A stretch of DNA of 64,000 bases from Paenibacillus zeisoli (GTDB lineage: Bacteria > Bacillota > Bacilli > Paenibacillales > Paenibacillaceae). This document shows, piece by piece, positions 59,775 to 64,000 of this stretch. The stretch spans positions 201,997-265,996 of the forward strand of contig NZ_RZNX01000004.1 of NCBI RefSeq assembly GCF_003994465.1, read 5' to 3'. Position 1 is the first letter of the stretch; the number at the start of each line of letters is the position of its first letter. A program made the translations under genes and the position numbers. The notes under the pieces were generated by a model that saw nothing but the letters and a program-made list of their open reading frames with translations, ran no database searches and was not told where the DNA came from.

Positions 59775-61466
59775 TTAATTCAATTTGAACCTGGAAAGGA
59801 CCCCGTGCAGATCTTCTGCGAGTCTAGAAAGCTCATGAGCGGAGGAAGCGATCTGCTCCATGCTGGCTAGCTGTTCTTCCGTGGAAGCTGAGTTGTTCTG
59901 ACTGGCTGCCACGACCTCTTCACTGGATTTGGAGACCTCGTCCATGAAGGTGACCAGCTGCTGACTCCCCGAGGACAACTTCTGAATAGTCTCAGAAGTC
60001 TCATCGACTTGGGCGGACACTTCGGCCGCCTGAGCCTCAATCGTCTGGAACATACGGCCCATCTCAATTGTCTTTGTGAGTCCCTGTGCGACTTTTCCAG
60101 TGCCTGCATGCATGGCGGTAACGGCTTTATCTGTATCTGCGACAATGCCTTGAATAAGCTCGTTGATTTGCTCTGCGGATTCTTGTGATTGTCTGGCCAA
60201 CTGGCGGACCTCTCCGGCCACAACAGCGAAGCCCTTACCCTGCTCGCCTGCTCTTGCCGCTTCAATCCCTGCATTAAGTGACAGCATATTTGTCCGGTTG
60301 GCGAGCTCCGTAATCATCCGGGTAATTCCATTAATCTGCTGGGAACGATCACCTAAGGATTGGATGACGGATGCAGCTTCCTGAACTGTGGTCTGAATAT
60401 CGTGCATCTCCATCACGATGTCCTGGATGGCGGAGGCTCCCTGAGTTGAGGCCTCAAGAGAAGATGCAGATAATCCAGAAACCTCCTGATTGCGATCTTT
60501 GACAACTTGGATACCATTAGATATTTGCTGAATGCCATTTACAGCTTGGGCTACGTAAGATTGTTCCCGATCGGCACTGGTCACAATCTGTTGGGTGGAT
60601 TCCACAATATATTCTGTTGCTCTGGTCGTATGCTCGGCACTTGCTGTTAATTGTTCCGAAGAAGCGGCAGCTTGGATAGCCGTATCTTTGGCTTGAATAA
60701 GTATCGAACGCAGATTGCGGATCATTTCATTATAAGAAGCTGCCATATCAGCCAGCTCATCCTTGGATTGAAGCTGAATCTCACGGCTCAAATCACCGTG
60801 TCCCTCGGCAATTTCTCTCATCTGCTGGTTAATGACTCTCATGGGCTTGGTGATCGAGCGGGCGACAAGCCAAGCGATTAACCAGGCAACAATCACCGCG
60901 GCTATGCATATAAATAACACAAGCATTTCCTGCTGCTGGTTCTCTTGTTGCCTTTCGAGGGTTTCATCAGCGGTTTCTTTATCTATTTCCTCGATCAGCT
61001 GATTAAGGGCTAACTCTAACTGTTTGCGGACTTGGCGTTCTTCATGGAAGTGAATATTAACGGCTTCGGCAGATCTACCTGCACCTACACTGGCCAGGAC
61101 GCGCTGGCTTGCTTCAGCATAATTATTATAGTCCTGTTCTAATTCAGCAAGGACCTTTTGGTAAGCAGCATCCAGGCCGGGCTTGGCTTTAAGAGAGACG
61201 AAGAGCTTCTGTACGGTTTTGTTTTTTACAGCCATCTCCTGAGGGAACTTCTTATCCCCACTCAGTAAATAAGCGCGTTCGTCGTTGGATAACCCGGCCA
61301 GGCTGTATTGAAGTGCCTTCAGCGAATATCTGAAATTGGCATCATGGGAAGCCTCCTGCTCCACCACTTGCGATCGCTTCATTTGATAGAAGGAAAGTCC
61401 TGAGATCAAGATTAGAAGTGCAATGACTACGCTAAAAGATAACAACAGTTTGTTTCGAATTTTCAT
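59775..61466 (-). CDS. Methyl-accepting chemotaxis protein
   Basis: A 563-aa chemoreceptor. First membrane helix about 7-27, an extracellular four-helix-bundle sensor (about 30-180), second helix about 184-205, HAMP (about 206-258) and the cytoplasmic signalling coiled coil with the hairpin tip ([38 protein letters not shown]). It controls CheA and flagellar rotation. GAGGAATG precedes the ATG. No che genes are nearby, so this is a dispersed receptor with unknown ligand. Confidence 0.95.
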   Translation of the reverse strand: MKIRNKLLLSFSVVIALLILISGLSFYQMKRSQVVEQEASHDANFRYSLKALQYSLAGLSNDERAYLLSGDKKFPQEMAVKNKTVQKLFVSLKAKPGLDAAYQKVLAELEQDYNNYAEASQRVLASVGAGRSAEAVNIHFHEERQVRKQLELALNQLIEEIDKETADETLERQQENQQQEMLVLFICIAAVIVAWLIAWLVARSITKPMRVINQQMREIAEGHGDLSREIQLQSKDELADMAASYNEMIRNLRSILIQAKDTAIQAAASSEQLTASAEHTTRATEYIVESTQQIVTSADREQSYVAQAVNGIQQISNGIQVVKDRNQEVSGLSASSLEASTQGASAIQDIVMEMHDIQTTVQEAASVIQSLGDRSQQINGITRMITELANRTNMLSLNAGIEAARAGEQGKGFAVVAGEVRQLARQSQESAEQINELIQGIVADTDKAVTAMHAGTGKVAQGLTKTIEMGRMFQTIEAQAAEVSAQVDETSETIQKLSSGSQQLVTFMDEVSKSSEEVVAASQNNSASTEEQLASMEQIASSAHELSRLAEDLHGVLSRFKLN

Positions 61467-61875
61467 AACATTCCTCTATTCTGTCATAATTTAATGTAGT
61501 AGTGATAATTCGACATTTTTCACCAAAATCCTCTAGCCACATGTTATGCACCGTGATTTTTTTCACTGACTATCTGACTAAATTCTAGTATGTCTATGGT
61601 CCTCAAAATCAAGCGCTTTCACAAAAGTAGGGGTCCCATTCCCCCGGGCGATCTTTCTAGCCCTTTTTTCGCAGATAATATCCCTCAGGTCACGATTCAT
61701 TTATTTTATGGCCATAATCCCTAGCCCTTTACTCCCTATTATCGAAAAAGGTGTTTACGTTATATCGGATTCGGGTATTGTAATAACGAAATCAAGTTAT
61801 TTCTAGACAAAGTATGGGTGGGACTAGTCCTATCATCTGTCCTATGAATAAATTGTGAGTTGAGGAGGAACCATT
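61467..61875. other. Intergenic region between the chemoreceptor and a small gene
   Basis: 409 bases with no convincing gene. It holds a half cre-like site read on the minus strand (TGAAAGCGCTTGA, about 61609-61621), a short hairpin with a T run (GGGC...GCCC, about 61647-61671) and probably the promoters of both divergent genes, but none is a clear match. Confidence 0.5.
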
Positions 61876-62040
61876 TTGAATCTTAGCGTACACCAGCCTA
61901 TGGCATATAATCACTATCAACCTTATAGACCTCAGAACATGAACATGCAGAAGAAAGATAGTATGAATGATAACTCCAGAAGCTTTAAGGATATTTTGAG
62001 CGAGAAGATGGGTTCATCGAATTCAGGTCTGAGAAAATAG
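61876..62040 (+). CDS. Small protein (54 aa) with TTG start, unknown
   Basis: A TTG codon lies 7 bases after AGGAGG, a very strong ribosome site, and opens a 54-codon frame. The product is polar: an N-terminal Tyr/Gln/Pro/Met-rich part (HQPMAYNHYQPYRPQNMNMQ) followed by a short helix-like SFKDILSEKMG. There is no membrane segment, signal peptide or cysteine. I do not recognise it. The FKDIL motif resembles short helices in flagella-associated proteins, which is only suggestive. A hairpin follows at 62101. Confidence 0.6.
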   Translation: MNLSVHQPMAYNHYQPYRPQNMNMQKKDSMNDNSRSFKDILSEKMGSSNSGLRK

Positions 62041-62100
62041 GCTGAATAAGGTATACGTCATTCTAACTGCGAAGAAGACAAATACATAGAGTATCGAAAG

Positions 62101-62138
62101 AGGTTCAATTCTGGAAAGCCAGAGATTGAGCCTTCTTT
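62101..62138 (+). terminator. Probable terminator of the 54-aa gene
   Basis: Imperfect stem AGGTTCAATTCTGG / CCAGAGATTGAGCCT with loop AAAG, followed by a weak T-rich tail. Confidence 0.5.
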
Positions 62139-62181
62139 AGTTAAAGTACAAGTGAAACAATCCAACATACAATAAGCTCAA

Positions 62182-62219
62182 ACAGCCCATTTCCCTAGTA
62201 TCGTTAGGAAATGGGCTGT
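62182..62219 (-). terminator. Long hairpin downstream of the MFS gene
   Basis: Perfect 13-bp stem ACAGCCCATTTCC / GGAAATGGGCTGT without a proper T run on either side. Probably the 3' end of the minus-strand MFS transcript. Confidence 0.5.
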
Positions 62220-62264
62220 AGTTCTGTAATTAGAGTCAAGTGGAGAACTGGATGAGTTAGATAT

Positions 62265-63425
62265 CTACTCTGTTCGAGAGGCTCGTGCTCGTGTCCCATA
62301 TTTCCGGTTCAATATGATCCCAAAGAGCATCCCCATGAAGGACATGACTGAGATGGTGAGGAACAGGGTTTTGCCGCCAAAGGCTTCATATAAGGCTCCA
62401 CCCGCGTAGGATGCGATAATCCCCGAGACGCCAAAGAAGAGAAGGGCCAGTACCGTCTGGCTTGTTGCACGCCACTCCACAGGAGCTATCCGGTAGAGAT
62501 ATTGAATAGCTGCCGAATAGAATATCGGGAAAGTAGCGATTTGAAGCACCTGCAGGAGGACAAGTAGATAAGGTTCCGTGACCCAGGCCGATAAGAAGAA
62601 TCGAAGGAAGTAGAAGGCACCTGCGATGGAAATAATCATAAGCTCATGTCCTTTGCGCATCCACCAGAAGCTTAGTGCGAAGACGACAATCTCGCTCCCT
62701 GCGGCGAGGAACCAGGCTTGACCGACTAATTCCGAATTTCCTCCCAGTTCACGGATGTATACACCGAGGAACGTATCATTCATCCGGGCGGGTACCGAAC
62801 TGATGAACACCAGAACCAGGAAGAGCAGCGTTTCCCGGTTGCCGAGGAACGTCTTCAGACTTGCCAATGTGACCGGTTTGCCCGCAACAGGAGCGTCCGG
62901 CATGAATAAACTTATGATGAAGCCCGCTATGCCGATAAATGCGAAGAGAAAGGCCAGGCTGTGAGCTCCATAGCCTGTCATAATATAACCGGCAGCAAGC
63001 GACATGACGGCATATCCGAGTGCCCCATATGTCCGAATTGAACCGTAGCTTACTCCCTCTGCTTCGCCGATTCTAAAATTCAGGCTCTCGGTTAGCGGAT
63101 CGATCGGCATAAGGAAGAAATAGAGCAGCATCGCATAGGTAATCAGCAGCGTATAGCTTGAAGAATCATACAGCAGATAACCGAGCAGAGTAGAGAATAC
63201 GAGCAGCAGGAGGAGCACCTTGCGGATGGTCTTGGTCCGGTCGCTGATCATCCCCCAGAGCGGCTGGGCGATTATGGTGATAAACCCGCCGCTGCCGACT
63301 ACAAAGCCGATTTGTGCAGGATTCAGCCCTTGCTCGCTAAGATACACAGGTAGAAATGGAATAAAGACGGCCAATAGAGCAAAATACAAAAAATTAAATG
63401 TGCGTAAAGATGCTGTTGATTTCAT
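62265..63425 (-). CDS. MFS transporter (LacY/HcaT-like)
   Basis: Twelve-segment transporter of 386 aa of the MFS_1-like group that includes LacY- and HcaT-type symporters. The loop LWGMISDRTKTIRKV after helix 2 and the SYGSIRTYGALGYA stretch (about 125-140) are typical. The substrate is unknown; sugars or aromatic acids are transported by relatives. A weak GGGACC site precedes the ATG. It appears to be a single gene, divergent from thrC. Confidence 0.85.
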   Translation of the reverse strand: MKSTASLRTFNFLYFALLAVFIPFLPVYLSEQGLNPAQIGFVVGSGGFITIIAQPLWGMISDRTKTIRKVLLLLLVFSTLLGYLLYDSSSYTLLITYAMLLYFFLMPIDPLTESLNFRIGEAEGVSYGSIRTYGALGYAVMSLAAGYIMTGYGAHSLAFLFAFIGIAGFIISLFMPDAPVAGKPVTLASLKTFLGNRETLLFLVLVFISSVPARMNDTFLGVYIRELGGNSELVGQAWFLAAGSEIVVFALSFWWMRKGHELMIISIAGAFYFLRFFLSAWVTEPYLLVLLQVLQIATFPIFYSAAIQYLYRIAPVEWRATSQTVLALLFFGVSGIIASYAGGALYEAFGGKTLFLTISVMSFMGMLFGIILNRKYGTRARASRTE

Positions 63426-63551
63426 AGTGGTCCCTGCCTTAGATATGACTTGACTGGCTGATATACAATCTATTCATTGTATCACGGGCTCCCCAGATTC
63501 CAAATCCGAGAATTAACTTCCAGGGAATTGCTGCTTTTTGAAAAATAGTAC

Positions 63552-63580
63552 TTGGTTGCGGCTCCCTGAAAGGTTAATAT
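63552..63580 (+). promoter_or_regulatory. Candidate thrC promoter
   Basis: TTGGTT and TAATAT are 17 bases apart, 35 bases before the thrC ATG. The short leader leaves no room for a T-box riboswitch. Confidence 0.45.
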
Positions 63581-63614
63581 AGACATAATCAAATTTCACA
63601 CTTGGAGGCAGAGT

Positions 63615-64000
63615 ATGCAATATGTAAGTACACGGGGGCAGGTTGCACCCAAAGGTTTTATTGATACCGTGCTCATGGGGCTGGCTGATGATGGGGGACT
63701 AATGATTCCTGCCGAGATTCCGGTAATCTCCCCTGAGGCCCTGGAGGAATGGAAGAATCTCAGCTATGAGGAATTATTCCAGCAAATTTTCTCCTTATAC
63801 ATTAATGATGAGATCCCAGCGGAAGATCTAAAGGCGATGGTGAAGCGGAGTTATGCCAGCTTCCGTACACCTGAAGTGACTCCGGTTAATAAGATCAATG
63901 ATTCTCTGTATATCCTGGAGCTGTTCCATGGTCCTACCTTTGCTTTCAAGGATGTAGCCCTTCAATTTATGGGTGAGTTCTATTCATATGTCTCGAAGAA
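63615..64000 (+). CDS. thrC: Threonine synthase, N-terminal part
   Basis: The first 128 codons of a gene cut by the right edge. MQYVSTRGQVAPKGFIDTVLMGLADDGGLMIP is the N-terminal domain of the long-type ThrC. Lys112 in FHGPTFAFKDVALQF is the PLP-binding lysine. The enzyme converts O-phosphohomoserine to threonine. GGAGG lies 6 bases before the ATG. The rest of the gene and any hom/thrB partners lie outside the window. Confidence 0.93.
   Translation, partial: MQYVSTRGQVAPKGFIDTVLMGLADDGGLMIPAEIPVISPEALEEWKNLSYEELFQQIFSLYINDEIPAEDLKAMVKRSYASFRTPEVTPVNKINDSLYILELFHGPTFAFKDVALQFMGEFYSYVSK

Noticed and set aside
61608..61621. cre site for the chemoreceptor gene
   Set aside because: Only the AAGCGCTT core and one half fit; three consensus positions fail, so it is mentioned but not called.
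63426..63614. T-box or threonine-responsive leader before thrC
   Set aside because: Promoter to ATG is only about 30 bases; no specifier-loop or T-box sequence was found.

Overview
The window looks like chromosomal DNA of a Paenibacillus-type Bacillota: about 50% GC, strong AAGGAGG-type ribosome binding sites, frequent TTG/GTG starts, many rho-independent terminators, a CIRCE-controlled groESL operon and a large SLH-domain surface protein. No rRNA, tRNA, prophage, insertion sequence or CRISPR array was seen. The genus is an inference from gene content, not from a marker gene.

Left part (1-16.3 kb): the end of a YhgE/Pip-type membrane protein, glutamate synthase large subunit (gltB), two dTDP-rhamnose genes (rfbC, rfbD), an ABC-2 exporter pair, a bactofilin with an M23 peptidase, cardiolipin synthase, and a non-homologous end-joining block in which the LigD ligase and polymerase are separate genes next to ku.

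Middle (16.4-35.3 kb): this follows the B. subtilis ydi region as I remember it. The t6A genes tsaE-tsaB-rimI-tsaD come first, then about 8 kb of accessory genes (SDR, PH-domain protein, GDPD, MFS, DinB-like, DUF2500, GNAT, YqcI/YcgG, rhodanese, cysteine synthase). After these come the ABC-F gene ydiF, 5-FCL, moaC, moaB, tatA, tatC and groES-groEL. Between cysteine synthase and ydiF lies a dense cluster of DnaA boxes, far from any dnaA gene.

Right part (35.3-64 kb): an SLH surface protein with an internal duplication, a DUF2294 protein, an orphan receiver, a glycine betaine transporter with divergent gbsR, a small-peptide/YdjM-like gene pair behind two palindromic operators, and the pstSCAB phosphate transporter with a divergent LysR gene. 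Next is an ECF sigma cassette with a candidate anti-sigma and a large membrane-anchored TPR protein. A complete nucleoside catabolism cluster follows (deoR, deoC-cdd-nupC-deoB-deoD-pdp). The gap on each side of deoD holds a copy of a long folded element, with stems of different sequence but preserved pairing. The window ends with a chemoreceptor, a 54-aa TTG-start gene, an MFS transporter and the start of thrC.

The strongest leads are the paired structured elements around deoD, the DnaA-box cluster, the ECF/anti-sigma/TPR cassette, and the 32-aa peptide gene coupled to a YdjM-like protein.
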